Of a DNA stretch of 64,000 nucleotides, positions 18,719 through 26,758 are shown piece after piece. The position numbers and the translations under genes were made by a program. The stretch spans positions 642,430 through 706,429 of the forward strand of contig NZ_VORX01000003.1 of assembly GCF_007997285.1 (NCBI RefSeq). The letters are read 5' to 3'. Every line of letters starts with the position of its first letter. The stretch's first letter is position 1. The notes under the pieces are model-generated. The model did not search any database. It was not told the origin of the DNA and saw nothing but the letters and a program-made list of their open reading frames with translations. The stretch comes from Gelidibacter salicanalis. GTDB lineage: Bacteria; Bacteroidota; Bacteroidia; Flavobacteriales; Flavobacteriaceae.

Positions 18719-18817
18719 GCACTTCGACTGCGCTCAGTGTGACAGTGTAAGGTTGGTAGTTTGAAGCACTTCGACTGCGCTCAGTGTGACATAGTAATTT
18801 GACTGCACTCAGTGTGG
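18719..18817 (+). repeat. Three copies of the CACTTCGACTGCGCTCAGTG repeat
   Basis: Copies lie at 18719-18743, 18766-18790 and a diverged one at about 18798-18817 (GACTGCACTCAGTGTGGC). A reverse-oriented relative is at 63849-63870 near the right edge. This short element is familiar from intergenic regions of many Bacteroidota genomes; its function is not known to me. Confidence 0.8.
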
Positions 18818-18896
18818 CAAGTGTCATGTCATTAAGGTTGAAACTCACTTTAACTATAACGATTTAAAAAAATCGCGTTGTTAAAAATAGAACCTA

Positions 18897-18925
18897 TTGT
18901 GCTCTGTATCTTTTTTCTATATTTG
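18897..18925 (+). promoter_or_regulatory. Promoter upstream of hmgA
   Basis: ATTG and, 18 bases on, TATATTTG fit the TTTG/TAnnTTTG pattern. It lies about 160 bases before the hmgA ATG and directly before a 22-codon open frame. It is the best promoter candidate for the hmgA-hppD region. Confidence 0.5.
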
Positions 18926-18929
18926 TAAC

Positions 18930-18998
18930 ATGACCACACTTTTCTGGACCGGTTTATTAGAGCATCTTCAATTCCTTATCAAAAGGAATCCAGAATAA
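18930..18998 (+). CDS. Possible 22-codon leader ORF upstream of hmgA
   Basis: An ATG four bases after a -7-like box opens a 22-codon frame, MTTLFWTGLLEHLQFLIKRN then PE and stop. It contains an internal hairpin (ATTCCTT with AAGGAAT). I do not recognise it. It may be a leader peptide, a gene remnant or chance. The remaining bases to hmgA show nothing else. Confidence 0.25.
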   Translation: MTTLFWTGLLEHLQFLIKRNPE

Positions 18999-19086
18999 GC
19001 GCGCATTATTGTATCTTTATGGAGTTTCATATCCTGCCGTAAGCAACGGAGTTTCAGGGTGATTATTGATCATTAAACTCAAAAAA

Positions 19087-20241
19087 ATGCCATTTTATCA
19101 TAAACTCGGGAACATACCTCCCAAAAGACATACGCAATTCCGAAAACCGGATGGCAGCTTGTATTCTGAACAATTGTTTGGCACCATCGGCTTTGATGGC
19201 ATGTACACGAATTCCTATCATGAGCAACGCCCAACCCAAGTTAAAGAAATCAGAAAGCAATACAGTGTAGCGCCCAAAATTGCCAAGGCCAATCACATTC
19301 AATCGTATCGCTTCCGCGGGTTTGAAGTGAAGCCTGAAAACGATTATTTGGAAAGCCGTAAAACGGTGCTCACCAATTCAGACTGTAGTATCATTTTAGC
19401 AGCACCAAAACAGTCCACTGAAGATTATTTCTATAAAAATACCGATGCTGACGAATTGATTTTCGTACATAAAGGCAGTGGAAAACTACGCACACATCTC
19501 GGAAATCTCGATTTTAAATACGGCGATTATCTGCTCGTACCGAGAGGCATCATCTATAAAATGGATTTTGATACGGAAGATAACCGCTTGTTCATTGTAG
19601 AATCACGCCGCCCAATCTACACTCCAAAACGTTACCGTAACTGGTTTGGACAATTATTGGAACATGCGCCGTATTGTGAACGTGACTTGCGCCGTCCTCA
19701 AGAATTGGAAACCTATAATGAAACTGGCGACTTTCTCATTAAAGTCAAAAAGCAGAATGACATATTTGAAATGGTCTATGCGTCACATCCTTTTGATGTG
19801 GTGGGTTATGATGGGTACAATTATCCGTATGCCTTCTCAATCCACGATTTTGAACCCATTACGGGACGCATCCACCAACCGCCTCCTGTGCATCAAACGT
19901 TCGAAACCGATGCTTTTGTAGTCTGTAGCTTTGTGCCACGGTTGTATGATTACCATCCGTTGAGCATTCCAGCGCCTTACAACCACAGTAATATTGACAG
20001 TGATGAGGTGTTGTATTATGTGGATGGCGATTTTATGAGCCGTATTGATGTAGATGCGGGGCATATTTCACTACATCCCGCAGGTATCCCGCACGGGCCG
20101 CATCCAGGTGCCGTAGAACGTAGTATAGGAAAAACTAAAACCGATGAATTAGCCGTGATGGTCGATACGTTTAAGCCTTTGCAGATCACTGAAGAAGCGT
20201 TAAAAATTGCGGATGAGGATTATTTTAAATCTTGGGTTTAG
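19087..20241 (+). CDS. hmgA: Homogentisate 1,2-dioxygenase
   Basis: The 384-residue iron enzyme opens the ring of homogentisate to maleylacetoacetate in tyrosine/phenylalanine breakdown. The family start MPFYHKLGNIPPKRHTQFR supports the ATG at 19087 over the earlier TTG. The iron site is visible: histidines in GRIHQPPPVHQTF and PAPYNHSNIDSDEVLYY (His and Glu) and the late GIPHGPHPG. It is followed, across a repeat-rich gap, by hppD, which makes its substrate. Confidence 0.95.
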   Translation: MPFYHKLGNIPPKRHTQFRKPDGSLYSEQLFGTIGFDGMYTNSYHEQRPTQVKEIRKQYSVAPKIAKANHIQSYRFRGFEVKPENDYLESRKTVLTNSDCSIILAAPKQSTEDYFYKNTDADELIFVHKGSGKLRTHLGNLDFKYGDYLLVPRGIIYKMDFDTEDNRLFIVESRRPIYTPKRYRNWFGQLLEHAPYCERDLRRPQELETYNETGDFLIKVKKQNDIFEMVYASHPFDVVGYDGYNYPYAFSIHDFEPITGRIHQPPPVHQTFETDAFVVCSFVPRLYDYHPLSIPAPYNHSNIDSDEVLYYVDGDFMSRIDVDAGHISLHPAGIPHGPHPGAVERSIGKTKTDELAVMVDTFKPLQITEEALKIADEDYFKSWV

Positions 20242-20296
20242 GAGTATAGAGTAGCTAGTATTGAGAATTAAGTACAAAGAGAATATTACATAGAAC

Positions 20297-20360
20297 ATAG
20301 AATAGAGAATAGAGAATAGAGAATAGAGAATAGAGAATAGAGAATAGAGAATAGAGAAGA
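20297..20360 (+). repeat. Seven-base tandem repeat (AGAGAAT)n
   Basis: About eight near-perfect copies of AGAGAAT lie in the 356-base gap between hmgA and hppD. The unit is a simple-sequence type that could vary in copy number. Confidence 0.85.
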
Positions 20361-20452
20361 GAGTAAGTCTGTGTTCGAAGGGAATTTTATATATAAATTA
20401 ATAATTCGGAAATTAAATAAAAAGACCAAGACATTGTGAATTAGGAGAATCC

Positions 20453-20580
20453 AAGTCTCTATTCTCTTCTCTTTATTCTTTTTTCTTGTATCAAAAACAA
20501 AAAAGATAAAAAATAAATAGAAAGCGCAAGTATCAGAAATTCGGGAAGTTAAAAGTCTCTATTCTCTGTTCTCTGTTCTT
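20453..20580 (+). repeat. Two CTCTATTCTCT tracts complementary to the upstream tandem repeat
   Basis: AAGTCTCTATTCTCT occurs at about 20453-20467 and again at 20553-20567, each extended by more pyrimidine-rich copies. They are the reverse complement of the AGAGAAT array at 20297-20360, so the leader of hppD could fold onto the array. No function is known. Confidence 0.7.
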
Positions 20581-20597
20581 TCATCTAAAAAACTACA

Positions 20598-21758
20598 ATG
20601 AGTAAAGACATAAAATCCGTGGACTACGGGCTAGAAAAAATTTTTGAAGGGGCACAAGACTTTTTGCCGCTTTTGGGAACTGATTACGTAGAATTTTACG
20701 TGGGTAATGCGAAGCAAGCCGCACATTTTTATAAAACCGCCTTCGGTTTTCAAAGTTATGCCTACAAAGGTTTGGAAACAGGATCGAGAGATGAGGTGAG
20801 TTATGTGCTCAAACAGGATAAAATCCGTTTGGTATTGACTACACCGTTAAACAGCAAATCGCCAATTAACGACCATATTGTCAAACATGGAGATGGGGTT
20901 AAGGTGGTAGCATTATGGGTGGATGATGCGCGTAGTGCATATGAAGAAACCACCAAACGCGGCGCAAAATCATATATGGAACCTACCGTGGAGACCGATG
21001 AACACGGTGAAGTGGTGAGGGCGGGAATCTACACTTATGGCGAAACCGTCCACATGTTTGTGGAGCGCAAAAATTATGAGGGCACATTTATGCCAGGGTT
21101 TAAAGCATGGACATCTGATTACAACCCGGAGCCTGTAGGTTTGAAGTTTATTGACCATATGGTCGGTAACGTCGGTTGGGGAGAAATGAACACTTGGGTG
21201 AAATGGTATGAAGACGTGATGGGCTTTGTCAATTTCCTTTCTTTTGATGATAAGCAAATCCATACCGAATATTCAGCCTTAATGAGTAAGGTCATGAGCA
21301 ACGGGAATGGCCGTATCAAATTCCCAATCAATGAACCCGCTGAAGGTAAAAAACGATCGCAGATTGAAGAGTACCTCGATTTTTATGAAAGTCCAGGCGT
21401 GCAGCATATTGCAGTAGCCACGGATGATATTATTACCACGGTGTCTAAATTACGATCTCGAGGTGTCGAATTTTTATCGACGCCGCCAGAAGCCTATTAC
21501 AATGCTGTTCCTGGCCGCTTAGAAGCGTATAGCCATGAATTGCGTGAGGACATTGAAAAGTTAAAAAGCTTAGGCATCATGATTGACGCGGATGAAGAAG
21601 GCTATTTGTTGCAAATCTTTACCAAACCAGTAGAAGATCGACCAACTTTATTTTTTGAAATTATACAGCGTATGGGCGCCAAAGGCTTTGGTGCGGGTAA
21701 TTTTAAGGCGCTTTTTGAATCTATAGAACGAGAGCAGGCGTTACGAGGTACACTCTAA
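20598..21758 (+). CDS. hppD: 4-hydroxyphenylpyruvate dioxygenase
   Basis: The 386-residue non-haem iron enzyme converts 4-hydroxyphenylpyruvate to homogentisate, the substrate of HmgA. It has the two vicinal-oxygen-chelate halves: TDYVEFYVGNAKQAAHFY in the N-terminal one and the iron ligands in DHMVGNV, PGVQHIAVATDDI and LFFEIIQRMGAKGFGAGNF in the C-terminal one. Length is usual. A terminator follows. Confidence 0.97.
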   Translation: MSKDIKSVDYGLEKIFEGAQDFLPLLGTDYVEFYVGNAKQAAHFYKTAFGFQSYAYKGLETGSRDEVSYVLKQDKIRLVLTTPLNSKSPINDHIVKHGDGVKVVALWVDDARSAYEETTKRGAKSYMEPTVETDEHGEVVRAGIYTYGETVHMFVERKNYEGTFMPGFKAWTSDYNPEPVGLKFIDHMVGNVGWGEMNTWVKWYEDVMGFVNFLSFDDKQIHTEYSALMSKVMSNGNGRIKFPINEPAEGKKRSQIEEYLDFYESPGVQHIAVATDDIITTVSKLRSRGVEFLSTPPEAYYNAVPGRLEAYSHELREDIEKLKSLGIMIDADEEGYLLQIFTKPVEDRPTLFFEIIQRMGAKGFGAGNFKALFESIEREQALRGTL

Positions 21759-21796
21759 GTAAAACGCTAACAAATATTTAACTTTATAATCGGTTT

Positions 21797-21830
21797 AAAA
21801 ACTCCGCATTAATTTGACGGAGTTTTTTTG
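21797..21830 (+). terminator. Rho-independent terminator after hppD
   Basis: AAAAACTCCG pairs with CGGAGTTTTT around an 11-base loop, ending in a run of T, 39 bases after the hppD stop. Confidence 0.85.
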
Positions 21831-21919
21831 TTTTAATACTTTTGGAACGCTAATTGTAATTATTGGCCATACATACGAAAGCCTCGTATAAGAAGTTATA
21901 TTTACAATTATTCAGAAAT

Positions 21920-22705
21920 ATGAAAAAAGTTAAATTGATCATTGCGTTATTCTTCGTAGTCCTCAGCGCTGCAGCCCAAGAGAAACAAGATAAATATGCT
22001 TTTCAAGAAGGCGAATGGTTCAAATTTAAAATGAGCTATAGTGGGTTCTTGAAAGCCGGGAATGCCACTTTGGAAGTAAAGGAATCTAGGTTGAATGGAA
22101 AAGAAGTGTACCATGTGGTAGGCAAAGGCTGGACCTCAGGAGCGATTAAATGGTTTTTTAAGGTCAAGGACCGTTACGAATCCTATTTTGATAAACATAC
22201 AGGCTTACCTTATAAATTTATTAGAAATATTGATGAAGGTGGGCATACTAAAGACATAGAAATTGAGTTTGATCATAAGGCGTCTTTAGCACACGTTACA
22301 GATAAAAAACGTAAGACTGACGCCTCCTATTCTGTTGAAAAGAATGTGCAAGACATGGTTTCGGCATTTTACTATCTTAGAAATAACTACAATACCAATT
22401 CCATTAAAGAAGGAGAGGTGGTCAGCTTAAATATGTTTTTTGATGAGGAAAATTATAATTTCCGACTCAAATTTTTAGGAAGAGAGGAGTTGAATACCCC
22501 TTTCGGAACTATTAAGACCCTCAAATTTAGACCCTATGTTATGGCGGGTCGTGTCTTTAAAGAAAAGGAAAGTTTGACCTTATGGGTCAGTGCTGACGAC
22601 AATAAGATTCCGTTACGTATACAAGCCGATTTGGCAGTAGGTTCTTTAAGAGCCGATTTAGAAGCTTTTAAAGGCTTAAAACATTCATTTAAAGTACAAT
22701 TTTAA
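21920..22705 (+). CDS. DUF3108-domain secreted protein
   Basis: The 261-residue product has a signal peptide (MKKVKLIIALFFVVLSAAAQ), which fixes the start at the ATG at 21920 rather than the upstream in-frame ATG. The mature part (FQEGEWFKFKMSYSGFLKAG, later LNMFFDEENYNFRLKFLGRE) has the features of DUF3108 proteins, which are beta-rich and of unknown role. It ends 5 bases before the tryptophan dioxygenase gene, so the two are probably co-transcribed. Confidence 0.8.
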   Translation: MKKVKLIIALFFVVLSAAAQEKQDKYAFQEGEWFKFKMSYSGFLKAGNATLEVKESRLNGKEVYHVVGKGWTSGAIKWFFKVKDRYESYFDKHTGLPYKFIRNIDEGGHTKDIEIEFDHKASLAHVTDKKRKTDASYSVEKNVQDMVSAFYYLRNNYNTNSIKEGEVVSLNMFFDEENYNFRLKFLGREELNTPFGTIKTLKFRPYVMAGRVFKEKESLTLWVSADDNKIPLRIQADLAVGSLRADLEAFKGLKHSFKVQF

Positions 22706-22710
22706 CACTA

Positions 22711-23643
22711 ATGTCCAACCCACAAGATTTTGATCCTGTTTTAAAGGAACTGCAGCAAAAATACGCTGCGATAGACCAAGATACCCACACGTATTTAGAA
22801 GGCTTACTCTACAGTAAGCCTATTACATATTGGGATTATATCCAAACTGATGCGTTGTTAAATTTACAAATTCAGCGCACGACACTTCCTGATGAGATGG
22901 TCTTTATTGGCTATCATCAAATCAATGAACTCTTGTTTAAAATGATTCTTTGGGAAATTTCTCAAGTATCCGAAAATGATGCCATAACCGCCACTTTTTT
23001 TGAATCGAAGTTAATGCGCGTCAGCAGGTATTTTGATATGCTGACCACGTCTTTCAACATCATGAGAGAAGGGATGGATGTGGAACAATACATGAAATTT
23101 AGAAACACCCTGACGCCGGCTAGCGGATTTCAGAGTGCGCAATACCGATTGATTGAGTTTGCTTCTACAGAGCTGATCAATCTTATCGACTTCCGTTTCC
23201 GTAAGAATATTGACCGGAATACACCTTTCTCGCATGCCTTTGAACATTTGTATTGGCAAGCCGCGGGTAAAGATTATGAAACGGGTAAAAAGTCTATCTT
23301 GCTAATTAATTTTGAAAAGCGATATAAAGATGAATTTATTCGATTTATGGAGGCCCACAACACTAAAAACTTGTGGACCAAATTTAAAGAACTTCCAGAA
23401 GCTGATCAAAACGATGACGATTTGGTGAAAGCCATGCGCCATTATGATTATACGGTAAACGTTACTTGGGTCATGGCCCATTACAATGCCGCAAAACACT
23501 ATATAGAAAGTGCTTCAGGCGATGGTGAAGCTACAGGCGGCAGCGATTGGAAAAAATATATGCATCCGAAATACCAAAGGCGGATATTTTTTCCTGAACT
23601 TTGGAGCGAAAATGAATTAGAAAACTGGGGGAATGACCTCTAA
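22711..23643 (+). CDS. Tryptophan 2,3-dioxygenase family protein
   Basis: The 310-residue haem enzyme is expected to convert L-tryptophan to N-formylkynurenine, the first step of the kynurenine pathway. The substrate-site region reads DEMVFIGYHQINELLFKMILWE, shown here in part as YHQINELLFKMILWE, and the haem side contains TGGSDWKKYMHPKYQRRIFF. It is a little longer than the common 280 residues. No other kynurenine-pathway gene is in the window; hmgA and hppD next door serve tyrosine. Confidence 0.88.
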   Translation: MSNPQDFDPVLKELQQKYAAIDQDTHTYLEGLLYSKPITYWDYIQTDALLNLQIQRTTLPDEMVFIGYHQINELLFKMILWEISQVSENDAITATFFESKLMRVSRYFDMLTTSFNIMREGMDVEQYMKFRNTLTPASGFQSAQYRLIEFASTELINLIDFRFRKNIDRNTPFSHAFEHLYWQAAGKDYETGKKSILLINFEKRYKDEFIRFMEAHNTKNLWTKFKELPEADQNDDDLVKAMRHYDYTVNVTWVMAHYNAAKHYIESASGDGEATGGSDWKKYMHPKYQRRIFFPELWSENELENWGNDL

Positions 23644-23658
23644 AAAATGGAGTAGTTA

Positions 23659-24942
23659 ATGTATCAAAAAAGTATAGTAGTAGCACTGTTGTTGGGCGTG
23701 ATGATGTGGTCGTGCAAAGATGATGAAGCGGATAAAGATAAAGCATCTTTTCAAGCATACATAGAACCTGCAGAGCTTAGAGAGTTTGGATTCAATCTTA
23801 ACGATTATGTGGTAAAGAAAGATACCATCAGGTCGGGCGATAGCTTTGGAGCCATTTTACAACGTCATAATGTCGATTATTCGAAAATTTATGAGATCTC
23901 TGAAAGTGCCAAAGAGTCGTTCGACATCAGGAAATTAAGAGCGGGAAACCCTTATACTTTACTGTTGGCAAAAGACAGTCTGCAAACGCCACAATGCTTT
24001 ATCTATCAAGAAAACAATATAGATTATGTGGTAATTCATTTTGCGGATTCCATCAACACCTATAAAGAGAAAAAACCCGTTACGGTAGTCACAAAAGAAG
24101 CTTCTGGAGAAATTAATGGCAGTTTATCGGTGACGATGGATGCCCAAGGTCTGCCCCAAAGTCTGATTGGAGAAATGGCAGATATTTATGCCTGGACGAT
24201 CAACTTCTGGAAACTTCAAAAAGGCGACAAATTCAAAATTATTTACAAGCAACGTTATATTGAGGATTCTATTTATGCAGGATTGGACGGTATTGAAGCC
24301 GCGTATTTTCAGCATAAAGGTGAAGATTTTTATGCCTTCAAGTTTGCCACCGATTCCCTCAGTAAAAAGGGAGATTTTTTTGATGAGAAAGCTAAAAGTT
24401 TAAAACGGGCCTTTTTAAAGGCACCCGTGAACTTCGGACGGATTTCATCACGCTATAATCTCAACAGACGAATTGCCTATTACGGTTACGCCTTGAGACC
24501 TCATAAAGGCACTGACTTTGCCGCGCCTATTGGTACGCCAATTTTAGCCACTGCCAATGGCACTGTGGTCGAATCGACCCAACGTGGCGGTAACGGTAAG
24601 TATGTCAAAATTAAACACAGTGACACGTACAGCACGCAGTATTTGCACATGCGCAACCAAGCCGTTAAAAAAGGTCAGTTTGTTAAACAAGGAGACGTTA
24701 TTGGGTATGTGGGCATGACCGGAAACACTGGGGGTCCGCACGTCTGTTATCGTTTTTGGAAAAATGGGCAGCAAGTAGATCCGTTTAAGGAGAAATTGCC
24801 GACTTCAGAATCCATTCCCAACCATCTTGTGGTAAAATACCAAGACTTTATCAAGCCCTTAAAATCGCAATTGGACAAAATTCCTTATAAATATCTCAAC
24901 GAAACGACGATAGAACAGGGATATTCCATCACCAAAAACTAA
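23659..24942 (+). CDS. M23-family (LytM-like) peptidoglycan endopeptidase, lipoprotein
   Basis: The 427-residue protein has a lipoprotein signal ending MMWSC (Cys at residue 21). A LysM/OapA-like segment (SGDSFGAILQRHNVDYSKIY) leads to a C-terminal M23 domain: RPHKGTDFAAPIGTPI carries zinc His and Asp. The final motif, usually HxH, reads GPHVCYRFWKNG, so a cysteine replaces the second histidine. Such proteins cut peptide cross-links in the cell wall. Start ATG at 23659, 15 bases after the dioxygenase gene. Confidence 0.85.
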   Translation: MYQKSIVVALLLGVMMWSCKDDEADKDKASFQAYIEPAELREFGFNLNDYVVKKDTIRSGDSFGAILQRHNVDYSKIYEISESAKESFDIRKLRAGNPYTLLLAKDSLQTPQCFIYQENNIDYVVIHFADSINTYKEKKPVTVVTKEASGEINGSLSVTMDAQGLPQSLIGEMADIYAWTINFWKLQKGDKFKIIYKQRYIEDSIYAGLDGIEAAYFQHKGEDFYAFKFATDSLSKKGDFFDEKAKSLKRAFLKAPVNFGRISSRYNLNRRIAYYGYALRPHKGTDFAAPIGTPILATANGTVVESTQRGGNGKYVKIKHSDTYSTQYLHMRNQAVKKGQFVKQGDVIGYVGMTGNTGGPHVCYRFWKNGQQVDPFKEKLPTSESIPNHLVVKYQDFIKPLKSQLDKIPYKYLNETTIEQGYSITKN

Positions 24943-24945
24943 CAC

Positions 24946-26592
24946 ATGCCTTTACCAAAAATCAACCCGACCCAAACAAAAGCTTGGTCAAAACTTCAGG
25001 CCCATTATCAAAGTATTAAAGATGTGCATATGACCCAATGGTTTTCTGAAAATGAAAATCGTGCGTCAGCTATGACCATTAAGTGGGAAGATTTTTATGT
25101 AGACTATTCTAAAAATAGAATGGACTCCAAAACTATGGCGTTGCTCTTGGAGCTGGCAGAAGAGACCCAATTAAAATTGGCTATCGCTAAGCAATTTGAA
25201 GGGGATGTCATCAATGAGACTGAAGGTAGGGAAGTACTCCACACTGCTTTAAGGAGTCCGAAGTCCGCTAAAATAATGGTAGAAGGCCAGGATATTATGC
25301 CTGAAATCCATGAGGTGAAAGCAAAAATCAAAGACTTTACAACCAGTGTCGTTGATGGCGTAAAAAAGGGATACACTAATAAAGCCTTTACAGATGTTGT
25401 CAATATTGGCATTGGCGGATCAGATTTAGGTCCGGCCATGGTAGTAGATGCGCTACAGTATTATAAAAATCAGCTGACCACACATTTTGTAAGCAATGTT
25501 GATGGTGATCATGTCAATGAAGTCCTTAAAAAATTAAACCCTGAAACCACACTGTTTGTAATCGTTTCAAAAACTTTTACTACTCAAGAAACCCTTTCTA
25601 ATGCCAATACCATTAAAGACTGGTTTCTAAAATCGGCATCAGAATCGGATATTGCCAAGCATTTTGTGGCTGTTTCTACTAATATAGAACAGGTCAAAAG
25701 TTTCGGGATTGACGAAACCAATATTTTCCCGATGTGGAATTGGGTGGGCGGACGATTCTCCCTATGGAGTGCCGTTGGTCTTTCCATTAGTTTGGCGGTA
25801 GGCTACGACAATTTTGATGGCTTGTTGGCGGGTGCCCATGAGATGGACGAACATTTCAAATCTGAAGATTTTGAAACCAATATTCCCGTGGTTTTGGCAT
25901 TAATTGGCATTTGGTACACCAACTTCTTCCAGTCCGAGAGTGAAGCCGTTATTGGTTATTCGCAATATTTAAATCAGTTTGCAACGTATTTGCAGCAGGC
26001 TAATATGGAAAGTAACGGCAAGAGTGTAGATAGAAATGGTCATAAAGTAACCTACCAAACGGGCAATATTGTTTGGGGAGAGCCCGGTACCAATTCGCAG
26101 CACGCCTTTTTCCAATTGATCCATCAAGGCACTAAATTGATTCCTGCTGACTTTATAGGCTTTGCGACCTCACTACACGGGAATAAAGACCATCAAGATA
26201 AACTGATGTCCAATTTTATTGCCCAAACAGAAGCACTGTTAAATGGTAAGTCTGAAAAAGATGTTAACATTGAATTTAAGCAGCAAGGGGTGAGCAAATC
26301 GAATAGCGAAACCTTAGCGCCTTTCAAAGTATTTGAAGGCAATAAACCTACCAACACCATTTTAATTAACAAGTTGACGCCTAAAAGCTTAGGGAAGCTA
26401 ATTGCCCTTTATGAACATAAAATCTTTGTACAAGGCGTCATTTGGAACGTTTACAGTTATGATCAGTTTGGGGTGGAACTTGGGAAGCAGTTGGCCATTA
26501 AAATTTTAAACGAATTCGATTCGGCTGATCAAATTGGAAATCATGATAGTTCTACCTCCAATGTATTGGCATTCTACAAAAAATTAAGATAA
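24946..26592 (+). CDS. pgi: Glucose-6-phosphate isomerase
   Basis: The 548-residue cytoplasmic enzyme interconverts glucose 6-phosphate and fructose 6-phosphate. Signatures include NIGIGGSDLGPAMV, VSKTFTTQET, WVGGRFSLWSAVGL and GEPGTNSQHAFFQLIHQG; the catalytic Glu and His lie in these stretches. The start follows the M23 peptidase stop by three bases, so they share a transcript. Length is normal. Confidence 0.97.
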   Translation: MPLPKINPTQTKAWSKLQAHYQSIKDVHMTQWFSENENRASAMTIKWEDFYVDYSKNRMDSKTMALLLELAEETQLKLAIAKQFEGDVINETEGREVLHTALRSPKSAKIMVEGQDIMPEIHEVKAKIKDFTTSVVDGVKKGYTNKAFTDVVNIGIGGSDLGPAMVVDALQYYKNQLTTHFVSNVDGDHVNEVLKKLNPETTLFVIVSKTFTTQETLSNANTIKDWFLKSASESDIAKHFVAVSTNIEQVKSFGIDETNIFPMWNWVGGRFSLWSAVGLSISLAVGYDNFDGLLAGAHEMDEHFKSEDFETNIPVVLALIGIWYTNFFQSESEAVIGYSQYLNQFATYLQQANMESNGKSVDRNGHKVTYQTGNIVWGEPGTNSQHAFFQLIHQGTKLIPADFIGFATSLHGNKDHQDKLMSNFIAQTEALLNGKSEKDVNIEFKQQGVSKSNSETLAPFKVFEGNKPTNTILINKLTPKSLGKLIALYEHKIFVQGVIWNVYSYDQFGVELGKQLAIKILNEFDSADQIGNHDSSTSNVLAFYKKLR

Positions 26593-26684
26593 TCATTGTT
26601 AAGAACTTTTCTGGTTCTTAGATCCGAATGCAGTTTTTTCAATGTTAAAAAATGTTAATTTCGTGGTGTTAAAAATTTCTTAAC

Positions 26685-26723
26685 GTTTAAGTAATATGAA
26701 ATCGTAATAAAGGTTTAATTTTG
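26685..26723 (+). promoter_or_regulatory. Promoter region of the TonB-dependent receptor gene
   Basis: TAATTTTG at 26716-26723 is an exact -7 box, 36 bases before the ATG at 26759. A GTTTAAG about 25 bases upstream may serve as a weak -33 element. Confidence 0.5.
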
Positions 26724-26758
26724 CGCGAAATTTAAAATCTAATTTTTAAACATTAAAA

